Below, piece after piece: positions 55,001-64,000 of a stretch of 64,000 bases of DNA. The DNA is from Toxotes chatareus. Lineage: Eukaryota; Chordata; Actinopteri; Toxotidae. Under the pieces are notes generated by a model that made no database searches, was not told the DNA's origin, and worked only from the letters and a program-made list of their open reading frames with translations. The stretch covers positions 12,672,001 to 12,736,000 of the forward strand of contig CM028895.1 in assembly GCA_016801885.1 (NCBI GenBank), read 5' to 3'. Position 1 is the stretch's first letter. Every line of letters begins with the position of its first letter. The position numbers and the translations under genes were made by a program.

Positions 55001-56677
55001 CGTCAAGCCTGAGAAAATAACTGTTTATCTCAGCTTGGATACGAAGAACTCCTTTATTAAGGGGGAAAGCTTGTGTTACAAACTGGGCGGTAGAATTTGA
55101 AAGATGTGGGAATTTACCAGGCACAAAAAGAGTCTAACAAAAGACACTGTACAGGTACATTATAGCAAATGTAGGATACAGTGTTCGCAGACCTTGACCC
55201 GTGCTCAGGATATATTGGACTCTGTTGATACAGCTTTTTGCAGTATTAAATCCCTGGAGGGACCCTTTAAGAAGTGATTTCATTTTAGTGTTGAATCGGT
55301 ACAGTATATGATAAATAATATTTAATCTAATCTAAATTTGATTATGTTACAATTACGGTTACAGTTAAACAATTACAAAAATTTCAAAAGCTAATAGTCA
55401 GTCTTTGAATCACGCACTCCTTCTCCTTCAACCTCCAGAGCCCAACTTTTTTTCAACCTTCCCATCAACCGTTCCCACCTGAGGAACTCAACTTCATCTT
55501 CATCAGTGTCATCAAAGGCGAGTCACCATCTGACACTGACAGCGCCATTTCAGACCCTGAATTCCCTGCGTGGCAGCAACGCATTGTAAATCCACCACCG
55601 GCATACTCCCCCCAGAGGCCCGAAACACCCTCAGAGCCTGATGATTTGTCCGATGACTACGGAGTAGTAGTAGCTTCTAAAATGAATGTCGGAGGAGAGG
55701 AGGGACCAGGAGAGAGGAGGCATGATAGAGAAGAAGATGGGAATAATCTGAGAGGTAAATGCCAGAAATGCACAGCAGGAGAAAGTTACGAGCAGAAAGG
55801 GTTGAGAGTTGAGGATGGTTTTGCTGGAGTTTACGCTTCTCAGGCAAAGTCCTTCCTCTCACAGAGGTCAACCCGCACATGCATGCAAACACACCTGCCA
55901 ATACACTCACAGACAGAGATGAGCACACTTTTACAGGCGCAGGCATTTTCACAGTCAAAATCAGTTTTACTGACACAAACCCAGGGATCATTACTGTCTT
56001 TTCAGGGAGCAACTAAGGGAGAGGTGGACAGAGAGGAGGAAGATGGAGAGTGTCCAGGTTTATTTCTAAACAAGAAAAACCAAACTGGCCTCTTCCATGT
56101 TCCTTTAAATCTACAAACAAAGAAGCATGTAGGGAAATGGGAAGAGATGGATAGAACAGATGATGAGAAGACAGATGGAGCCGTAGAGGAAGGGAGAGAG
56201 AGTGAGAAAGTATCCCTTCTTTCTCCTTATGCCTCCCAAAACTTCCCAGACATACCTACCTCAGATACCCAGTCAGATTTCTTACCAGATGACTATGGTG
56301 TTTTGAGTCTAGCTACAGCACACAGTATAGAGGAAGAGGGTTATGAGGGGGAGGAGCAGGAAGAAGGAACTATTTGTGTTAATTGGGATCCTGAAACTAG
56401 GAAACTAGTGCTTTCAGAGATGGCGATGGAATTTAACGAGAATGGAGGCTTGGATGGGTTGATACAGGGAAAAGAAGGGAACGAGTACAGGATGGGGGGA
56501 GAGGAGGAGGAGGTGAATGCCGTGAAGGGGGAACTGAAGTTGGAAAATGTGTTTGTCAGACAAGCATCCGAGGAAGAGACAGAGGCACTGAGAGAGACAG
56601 AGAGAGGTGGGGAAACAGGGTGGGAGGCGAATGATATTTTGAGCAAATGGAACTTGGTAATTTCAGTGGACGAGTAG
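50907..56677 (+). CDS. il20ra: il20ra, interleukin-20 receptor subunit alpha (class II cytokine receptor)
   Basis: Seven coding exons: 50907-50955, 52078-52201, 53599-53807, 53904-54079, 54215-54359, 54550-54686, 55439-56677; 692 residues (human 553). Residues 1-16 are a signal peptide; two fibronectin-III domains follow, with LPSPINIVFSSVNLRNVLHW and a Cys-x10-Cys-Asp-Leu-Ser pattern matching human IL20RA; 244-265 is the membrane helix; ~427 residues are cytoplasmic. FFQPSHQPFPPEELNFIFI after the membrane aligns with the human JAK1-binding box. VNWDPETRKL near residue 596 matches the human WDP motif in the tail. The chain pairs with IL20RB (or IL10RB) at the plasma membrane to bind IL-19/20/24/26-type cytokines and activate JAK1-STAT3. 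The exon phases (1,2,1,0,1,0) are the usual class II pattern. The tail is longer and more acidic than in mammals. Fish papers may call it CRFB8. Confidence 0.92.
51635..51765. repeat. Widespread fish interspersed repeat in il20ra intron 1
   Basis: The words TTACCTCTGCCAAGGAAGTTGTG and TTTGTCAGCAGGATTACGTA plus AAAAGTACTAAACC match, as I remember it, a short repeat very common in fish introns (consensus ACCTCYGCCAAGGAGGTT...CAGCAGGATTACGCAAAAA). Superfamily not assigned. Only ~130 bp is preserved. Confidence 0.55.
52238..53359 (-). mobile_element. Tc1/mariner-like transposon remnant, interrupted
   Basis: Two outer segments belong to one Tc1-like element read on the minus strand. The 5' terminal part is 53081-53359, ending at TTTGAGCAGTGTA on the plus strand. 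The transposase C-terminus plus 3' end is 52238-52686 and carries SPDLNPIEHLWD and the terminal ARGGHTNC-like motif. The N-terminal and middle transposase (catalytic DDE region) is missing and is replaced by foreign DNA at 52687-53080. The left terminal repeat has been eroded into a CA tract. It lies in intron 2 of il20ra and cannot encode active transposase. Confidence 0.8.
52687..53080. mobile_element. hAT-like insertion nested in the Tc1 remnant
   Basis: Right end reads GGTTGCCAACCCCTG (in reverse CAGGGGTTGGCAACC), the typical terminus of fish hAT-type elements. Internal wording GGGAAACGGTCCAAATGGCCC is also familiar from such elements. A perfect 10-bp hairpin with a 9-nt loop lies at 52815-52843 (AAGACGCTTG / CAAGCGTCTT). 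The left terminus is poor, so the exact join with the Tc1 sequence is approximate. Confidence 0.5.
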
Positions 56678-57323
56678 ATGATATTCATCACTATATTGAC
56701 CCCGTTAAAACAAAAATGCTCTTCTTCTGCACTTATCCACCTTAATGCCATATCATGATGGAGAAAAAAAATCATGAATATATTGCTATACAAAATCTTA
56801 ACCTATCAGTTTCATTTTTAAGGCACTTGTAATAATATCAAAATTTTAGGAGCACTTAGTACTGTCGTAGGGTTACCTTTGAATCTCTGAGTGTGCTTTG
56901 TTGTCATCATGGCGCACAGTTTACTGATTAACAAATCACACTAATCAATGTTAATACTAATGAAGTAACCAACCGATAATCACCTCAGTTTTGGGTAAAC
57001 TATTATATGTGTTCTTATTTGTATTATTGTTAATCTGTTATGATTTGTAGTTGTATTCTTCTGCCTTTTACCTGATTGAAACCATGTACACCACGATCAG
57101 CACTGTATCATATCTCAACCTAATGTAGCACTGATGGACTGTTCTGGACTGGTCCTCTAAAACCAGCATCAAAATAACAAATGGTGGATTTTCTTTTTTT
57201 CTTTTTTTTTGTTACATTATACTGTTTCTGTGATTTTGGGTAGTATAAAAACCCTATCAAGAAACTCTATATGCATTTATGTGTTGTCTGTCCCTGTTTT
57301 AGTTCCAGGTAAAGCACTTAAAC

Positions 57324-57521
57324 CAGGGGTGTCCAAACTGTTCCACAAAGGGCCGTGTGGCTGCAGGTTTGTGTTCCAACCAAGCACCAGCACACCAGAC
57401 TTCACTCATTTAATCAACTGATCTCAGTCTTCAGTTGATTGGTCAAACTGTGTGCTCTTCAGTGGTTGGAACAAAAACCTGCAGCCACACAGCCCTTTGT
57501 GGAACAGTTTGGACACCCCTG
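57324..57521. mobile_element. 198-bp hAT-type MITE with perfect 8-bp target duplication
   Basis: Terminal inverted repeats start CAGGGGTGTCCAAACTGTTC and extend about 60 bp with only a few mismatches. The element is flanked on both sides by ACTTAAAC (57316-57323 and 57522-57529), a perfect 8-bp duplication. CAGGG termini and an 8-bp duplication are the hallmarks of the hAT superfamily. There is no coding capacity. Confidence 0.93.
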
Positions 57522-58448
57522 ACTTAAACTGTTCTTGTTAAACACCTTTGGACAGTATTTGTTTATATGTTGGTGTAAATTGGGCTGAATAATAATGTAA
57601 TTAATTCCTTTTTTAGTGATTAATGTGCTGATATATGATGAAGATAGAGCTCTAGCACTTTACTCTATTCTTTTAACTAATTCAAGTTTTTTTTTTTTTT
57701 TATAAATAATGAAGCTGTCTGACCCACAGTGTGCCTCAATTTTCTCTCTTTATACTGATAAAAGGGACAATCAATCAATATTATCTTTTGTTTCTTCTCT
57801 AAAGCTCAGGAATATACTCCTGTCTGCAGAAAAAAAAATTAACAGCTTCACTTCATCATCTAGTTTTTCTACAGGTTATCAGACTTTATTATTTGCTACT
57901 GTCACTTCTGCATTCCATCACTATCACCGTGAACTTAAAATAATAATTAAGAATCTGTAATGATTGACACATGGTACATACTTTCACTTTCCTTTTGTAC
58001 CTTTGTCATCCGGAAGATTGCCACATAATTGATGTTCCACCATGTAGTAATGAAGCAAATCACAATGTTTTTTTTTTGTTAATGTTGTTCCTCTTTCTAC
58101 GTGTCATTGTTTGTAGTCTTGTTCACAAATTTTTATAACTGCTCAAAATGATGAGTGAAGGATGTTGTAAACATACATGCTATGTTCTAACCATCTCTTA
58201 TCAGCATTGTGCTGTCTCATAGTCTGACATTGGAAATTACCATAAAATCTCTGTTCTATGTATCCAAAGCCACAGGAAGAGGGATTTCTGAAACCATTCA
58301 GCTTATCTGCAGTGTGATGATAAGTTTGATTTATTTTGTGCATGAAGTTATATCCATTTTGTTGAAATTGTTTTACTCTGGGAAAAATGATATTTTTGTC
58401 ATAAGTTTGTATGTTGCAAAACAAAATTATTGTAAGTTCAAAAGAAAA

Positions 58449-58454
58449 AATAAA
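58449..58454 (+). terminator. il20ra: Possible il20ra polyadenylation signal
   Basis: AATAAA in an A-rich stretch about 1.77 kb after the il20ra stop, followed by a TTGTTACATC/TTCTGTTCTG T-rich segment. Position is plausible but unproven. Confidence 0.3.
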
Positions 58455-58909
58455 AAACTTGTTACATCAATTCAGTTCTGTTCTGTTTATAAAGATAAAG
58501 ACCACTTATTCTTTTACCAGTATTCTCTTCTCTCCTTAGAGGTTTGTACCCTTGTCAGCTTTGCATATTGTCAGGATGAATTTACAGCTGTAAAATATTA
58601 ACATGCTTAATGTTTAACTTTCATTTCTGACACCTGCCTCTACAAGTTGAAATAGGTGAGTAAACAGAGACATCTGCTGGCCACACTGCAAACAGGCATC
58701 ATGAAATTTACTGTAAGAGCAAAAGCAAGGACACTTCTTTTCACATTTAAAATTGCTCTGTCTTTGCAGAGTAACACTTTGAATCTGGTATCATCTCCTG
58801 ACAAAACGATTTACTGTTTATACTGTGAATATTATGAATAACATGTACCCCTGTGAAGTAGTAAAGTGGAAGTAATAGAACAGAGCTAAACATAAAGCAT
58901 CTCATAACC

Positions 58910-59130
58910 TCTAGATGGCGCGCTGTGTTTCAACGGCAGGTCCTCCATGTCGCCCTCATCCATCATGGCGTCGTCCCGGCCGGCTTCAGCTCCCGCATCA
59001 CTGGGGCGGGGACCGCGGTGGGTCGGACTGCCAGCCGTTGGGCACTTCCGGCGGGCTCGGGTTTCCTTCGACTCGGCATTTAAATTGAGCTGCAGGACAT
59101 CAGCTGCTGCTACATTCAGCGCAGTGCTGT
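58910..59130. promoter_or_regulatory. ehd3: CpG-rich segment, candidate ehd3 promoter
   Basis: An abrupt GC/CpG-rich block in AT-rich surroundings, with GGGGCGGGG (Sp1-type) at 59003-59011, CTTCCGG (ETS-type core) at 59045-59051 and two ATGGCG words at ~58915 and ~58964. It begins about 1.1 kb before the ehd3 start codon. No coding role on either strand could be supported. It probably marks a transcription start, with the remaining upstream DNA as 5'UTR or a 5'UTR intron. Confidence 0.5.
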
Positions 59131-60031
59131 GACAGAAAATAACCCTCGGCGCTTGCAAAACAGATCGCTCTTATTTCTTTTTTTTTTTTTTTAATTCTTG
59201 ACTCGGAAACGACAGAAAGAATAGTTGACCCTGAGGAGGTTCGGGGTTGTTTTGCTGACAGACGAGCGGCAGCGGTTGAACAATAACGGTGGTTGCGCGC
59301 TGACAGCAGCTCGGTGCATCATTTTTAGGATTCCTCTGTTAGCTCTGGGACGAAATTCAGTAGCGGTAACGTGATGTTGTGCATGAGCAGATCGATTTAG
59401 GATCTTCTTGGGGAGTGTTTTATTTGCCGGCAATAGACTGGTAAACAAAATCAAACTCACTGAATGTAGTGTTTTTACGGCCCAGGAGCGCAAGTGGCCT
59501 GGAGTTAGGAGGACCGATGGACCGATGAGAGTGCATTTCAAGGGTTTAAGATTCTGATAAATAGACACAACAATTTGGATTTCTTTTAGTTGTAGACATT
59601 ACCAGAGACCAAATCCTAAATCAGCCCGACTGAGCTGAATATAATATCTGGCCAAACCTCAGTATCACTATCAAGAACCAACTGTCACCACCCATTTAGG
59701 ATAGCAGAACAGAGACTGACTATTTCTATCATCTATACATTACACATAATTTTTCTGGGACAGATGTGAGATAAATTATCTCTGCAAACATTTTCTGTCT
59801 TTTAAAAGAGAAATTGTCGCTAACCACTTTGGGCCCTTAAGTTATTTGTTTTTTAATTCATAAGAAATTTTGAAACAGCCTTTTAATTTGGAATTCTTTT
59901 TATTTCATATGTGGGGAAATCTCCGGCTGACAAACATCCAATCCCTCAAGGACATAACAAATTTGCAGACAACTTTGACTAGTTGTACATATTGAAGGAT
60001 TTACTAGTCCAATAATAAGCAACAGGCAACC

Positions 60032-62084
60032 ATGTTTAGCTGGCTTGGAACCGACGACAGGAGGAAGAAGGAGCCAGAAGTCTTTCAGACTGTCAGTGAC
60101 GGTCTGAAGAAGCTTTACAAAACCAAACTCCTACCACTGGAGGAAAGCTACAAGTTCCACGAGTTCCACTCCCCGGCTCTGGAGGATGCTGACTTTGACA
60201 ACAAGCCCATGGTCTTACTGGTGGGACAGTACTCCACTGGCAAGACGAGCTTCATACGGTGAGAACGCAGCACATGCAGTCATACATGCATATGATGAGC
60301 TTCATATGGAAAAGGGACTCACACAAACGTGAGGCAGAGGCCACCAGAAAGATAGAAAGGGAGAGGCTGACACACCCAAACTGACTCTTTTTCCTCTCTC
60401 AGCTTTAGCAGTGAAGCAGTTTGACAGCAAGACTGAAGAGGAGGAGTGCAGTGGTTACACCATAAAGTTAATTTGAACAAAACAGAATTGCTATAGAAAA
60501 TGAAAAAAAAAAATTTGAAAAGAAGAAGGAAAAGAGATTACCTTTCACACACATAAAAAAACTACCCAACTGCTTGAAGCCACACCTCTGCAAGCTTTAT
60601 TGAATCCATAAAAACTTTACATGACAGCCAACATAACACACACAAACGTGATGCATATGGAGGCAGCACTGTCTGGCACTGCCTGCAGCCTTCCCTGACG
60701 AGGTGTGTGTGTTTGTGTATGGATGATCACACTCACTGACAGATAATCGCATAGATCAGGATGTGTTAAAAAGTGGACGCAGGAGCCCGACTTCTGACCC
60801 CATGCAGAGCTGCCGGGCCCCGAGGTGCAGGAGGTCTTGAAGATCCTTGTCCTAGTCCTTGTTCTAATGAGTGGGAAATAAAGTACACAAACTTGGATTT
60901 TATCTTTTTTTTTAATGAATAAATGAATAAAACTGTCATAGAGGATGTGTGTCTGTGTGTTTGTGTGACAGAGAGAGATATTAGCAGCTTGGTGTTAGGC
61001 CTCTTTTGAACTGCTGGACTGCTGCTGACATCTTGCCTTTCTCACACACACACACACACAAGCACTCATGCACAGCTACAAATACACAAACGCTTGCAGA
61101 GCCTTGTAAGTAATTAGTTGAAAGCCAGAGAGAGGATGCTGTTAGTGACTTCCTGCGTTAAGATGGGACAGAGCAGACATCCCAGCTCTCTCTTCTTCCT
61201 CTTCTGTCTGCGAGCCCCCCCCTTCTTTTTTGCTTTTTCCCCACCACTCAGCAGCCTGACCCTTCACCGCTGGCATTGTAACAGTAAGATGAAGAATGTA
61301 CAAATTGCTGAGTAACCCTCGGTCAGAGCTGCCGCAGTCACAGCATCTCTTTCATTTCACATATCACATGCTCTCACTGTGGATCTGGGAGCAGTGCAGA
61401 TCTTAAGGATGTGGCTGACTGCTCTGTCAGTTTTGTTTATCTCACCTAAACTACAAGTGAGGGCTGTTTTGTACTTTGTCAGCAGGTTAGATTCAATTGT
61501 GCTCAGATTAGCTGGGCTCATGACTCTCCTGCGAAAACAAAATGAGGTCTGTGCATTTATTTTAACAAGAGAAGTAACAATAATGATAGCATTGACCTTA
61601 TATTGGATTGATGTTCATTTTAAAAGTGTTAAAATGTTAATGTATATCTAAAACAAAGAGATATGGATAAAGAGACGCTAATGGAGAGAAATATAGTCGT
61701 CTTCTTTGGCAGTGATTCAGAGGTCAGTAATCTGAGCCTGTTTTATTGAAATTATTGATTTTCCACTTTTGTCCTAAGTTCAAGTTTTCCTTGTAGGGGA
61801 CTGCACACATTTTATTGTGCAGCAGGAATGTCATAAAGTCAAAGACTGTTGTGATGACAAATGTTATTCAGGCCGGCCTTGCAGTCTTCTGTTCTCTGTA
61901 ATCACAGGTAGATATATAAGGTGCTTCAGTGCTTTAAATTTAACAATCTGTAACTTTGAGGTTGTGGGTTGGTGAAGTCTGTGCCTGTGAATTTTCAGTT
62001 TTATCTCCCTGACAGGAAACGAAATGAACAAACTGCACAGAATGTGAGAAATGGTATGCATGTGAGCTGAGATGTATGTGAATT

Positions 62085-62134
<50 letters not shown>

Positions 62135-63758
62135 TCCATGCAATCAAACATGCAGTCTGATAGATGCACATATGTTCAGCCTCCCCACAGACAGCACAGA
62201 GAGATACACAGAGAGATGGCTCTACCAGGCACTGCTGGCTCCTCTGACAAGGTGTCTGTGTGTGTGTTTGTGGAGAAGATGTATAAGAGACCCATCTTTA
62301 CATCTGGTAGCAGTTAAAATGCATACGTATCCCCCACTCACACTTGGAAATTTATGGCCCTTTTAGCTGTAAATCTCTTGCCTAAATCTCGCTCTTATGG
62401 CCTGTGTTCACATCGTTGGGGTTGTGAAACTCGACAGAAACACCCTAATCTTCATTTGTAATGTGTGTTGTCACCATATTAACACTTAAAACATGTGAGA
62501 TGTAACTCAACTGAATTGCCATGGCAGAAGTTACAGATTAGGTCAAATGTTAGCATCGGTTTTAAGTTGGAAATAATATTTATTTGCTGTAAAACACATT
62601 CACAAATTTGAGAAACGTATTGAAGGTCTCCTGAAAAATGAGCTCAGTCAAAACCCAAAATTGCATAAATTCAGACTGTGTGACCCTTAAACTTTTTTCA
62701 CCCCAGTCAGCTGTTTTTTATCATCACTGAGAAAACAAGCCTGTGGCAAGCCAGTAAGTTTGACCATTTGTCTTGTCAAAGTAGAAAGAGCTGAACCAAA
62801 TTCTTCTTCTTTGGGAATGCCAGCACTGGTCTGTCCGAGGTTTGAGATCATGCTGCAGAATATTGATTAATTCTTTCTTCTTCAATATGTTGACTTCGGC
62901 AGAAAATGTCATGTCCATGTAGGATCCCATCCCTCGGAGCTGACTGATGAAAAATAAGTTTTCAGGGGCTTTGACTGACAGGCGTCCCCTGTCTTTGTCT
63001 CACCTGATCACATAACTGTCCTCAAGAGGGATTTTTCCTGGTTAGCAACAAACTTCATTCTGCTTATTTTGGAGGCAGTTCATGGCAACTGTCCAGCCTA
63101 TGATGATGTAAAGCTCCCCTAATCTTTGCTCCAGCGGCTCTTAATTCAAGTCAGACCAGTTTTCTGGTGATTTTTGAATTGCGCTCGTACCATCCAGACC
63201 AATTTCCTTTCAGCGTAATCACTGTGGAAAGGCATGCTGTTCAAATAAGAGCCCACATCTGTCCTGTTGCCTCCAGATGAATGTAGGGATTCAACAGTAA
63301 TATGAATGATATAAAAGATATAAGGGATGCATAAATTCCCTTACACACTTAAAAAAAAAATGGAATCCCAATGCTAATATTTCATAAAGTTATTTTAAAA
63401 TCCTATAATGTCTCCTTATGCTACACATTGTCTTCTGCACTGTTGTTCAGTGTCTCAGGTAGAACGATCTCTGCATAACAAAAATACCTCTTATCCTTGC
63501 ACCGTGTATAGATTATCGAAAACATCTCGTCTCTTGTCGTCTTGTTTATTTTAACACCATGTCGTATTATCTCTCCTCCAGCTACCTGTTGGAGCAAGAT
63601 TTTCCTGGAATGCGGATTGGCCCGGAGCCCACCACGGATTCCTTCATCGCAGTGATGCACGGCGACACAGAAGGAGTCGTTCCTGGAAATGCTTTGGTGG
63701 TTGACCCCAAGAAGCCCTTCAGAAAGCTGAACGCATTTGGAAATGCATTCCTCAACAG
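60032..63758 (+). CDS. ehd3: ehd3, EH-domain containing 3 (first two coding exons, partial)
   Basis: Exons 60032-60258 and 63582-63758 join in phase 2 (CG plus C gives Arg76) and end at a GTAAGT donor, so the gene continues past the window. They encode residues 1-134 and part of Arg135 of a ~535-residue protein. EHD proteins are dynamin-like ATPases that tubulate endosomal membranes; EHD3 acts in early-to-recycling endosome transport. Seen here: the N-terminal helical segment, the P-loop GQYSTGKT at 65-72 and the switch region GPEPTTDSF. MFSWLGTDDRR and the residues YLLEQDFPGM favour EHD3 over EHD1 (which begins MFSWVSKDARR). The C-terminal helical and EH domains are off the edge. The start context GCAACCATG is acceptable. 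Confidence 0.9.
60259..63581 (+). other. ehd3: ehd3 intron 1
   Basis: GT-AG intron of 3.3 kb. It contains CA tracts (61034-61051 and 62086-62132) and otherwise no recognised gene or element. Confidence 0.8.
62086..62132. repeat. (CA)23 microsatellite
   Basis: A pure CA tract of 47 bp in ehd3 intron 1. Confidence 0.96.
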
Positions 63759-63787
63759 GTAAGTGCCCACACATACACATTCACACA

Positions 63788-64000
63788 TTAGGACTGAACG
63801 AGTTCTCGTTTTCTGATCGAAACTGCGATTTCAGACAACGCGATCATGTGATCGCCAAAGCTGCGGGTTTTTTTAGCAGTGCTCCTAACTGACCCAGGAT
63901 CTGCTGTGTCAACTATTTTACACGTGCATGCCGTCTCCCTACCTGCCAAGCTGACCAATCAGAAGCTGCATTGCTGCTCGTGGACAGGTCGCGCTAACGC
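63788..64000. repeat. Dispersed repeat copy 2, inverted, cut by the window edge
   Basis: Starts ATTAGGACTGAACGAG 30 bases after ehd3 exon 2 and matches the reverse complement of 40962-41171 nearly base for base, including GACCCAGGATCTGCTGTG and GGACAGGTCGCGCTAACGC at the very end of the window. It presumably continues to the right. Confidence 0.85.

Larger units (their letters stand above)
56678..58460 (+). other. il20ra: Probable il20ra 3'UTR / downstream DNA
   Basis: AT-rich sequence with no other recognised coding exon. It contains the MITE at 57324-57521 and a possible polyadenylation signal at 58449-58454. If that signal is used, the MITE is part of the il20ra mRNA. Confidence 0.45.

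Noticed and set aside
55646..56677. Considered as a separate acidic protein gene
   Set aside because: It continues in frame upstream to an acceptor at 55438 and carries the IL20RA-type WDP motif, so it is the last exon of il20ra.
58886..59158. Minus-strand 90-codon frame containing MMDEGDMEDLPLKH
   Set aside because: It lies in a CpG-rich block where both strands are open. The short acidic start looked like a first exon, but no family was recognised and the only donor (GTTATG) is weak.

Overview
The window is vertebrate nuclear DNA, most likely from a percomorph-type teleost. It shows short coding exons with GT-AG introns, long non-coding stretches full of CA/TG microsatellites, and Tc1/mariner, hAT and LINE remnants typical of ray-finned fish. 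Proteins were recognised by comparing translated exons with remembered vertebrate orthologues; no database search was run.

Layout. (1) 1-13898, plus strand: akap7, short membrane-anchored alpha-type form, with a first exon at 658-706, a terminal exon at 13678-13898 and a candidate 36-nt cassette exon at 10926-10961. The exons of the long (2H phosphoesterase) forms are not seen and would lie to the left. (2) About 13.9-32.3 kb: no gene recognised; it holds a broken LINE on the minus strand (22.8-24.3 kb), a retroelement tail at 30.85 kb and simple repeats. (3) 32453-49595, minus strand: complete med23 (Mediator subunit 23), resolved into 30 constitutive coding exons plus an 18-nt microexon, 1392 or 1398 residues. 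One intron (34520-34911) has AT-AC ends and a U12-type branch site. (4) 50907-56677, plus strand: complete il20ra (class II cytokine receptor), seven coding exons, 692 residues, with an intron 2 built largely from nested DNA transposons. A 198-bp hAT-type MITE with a perfect 8-bp target-site duplication lies just downstream. (5) 60032-63758, plus strand: the first two coding exons of ehd3 (EH-domain ATPase); the gene continues past the right edge.

These are not an operon. The genes have unrelated jobs: PKA anchoring, transcriptional co-activation, IL-20-family cytokine signalling and endocytic recycling. med23 and il20ra are head to head with about 1.3 kb between start codons. The AKAP7-MED23 neighbourhood matches human 6q23, but ARG1, which lies between them in human, was not seen. 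Nothing in the window looks like a wholly new system. The most interesting items are the AT-AC intron and microexon of med23, the candidate akap7 cassette exon, the il20ra cytoplasmic motifs and the mobile-element structures.
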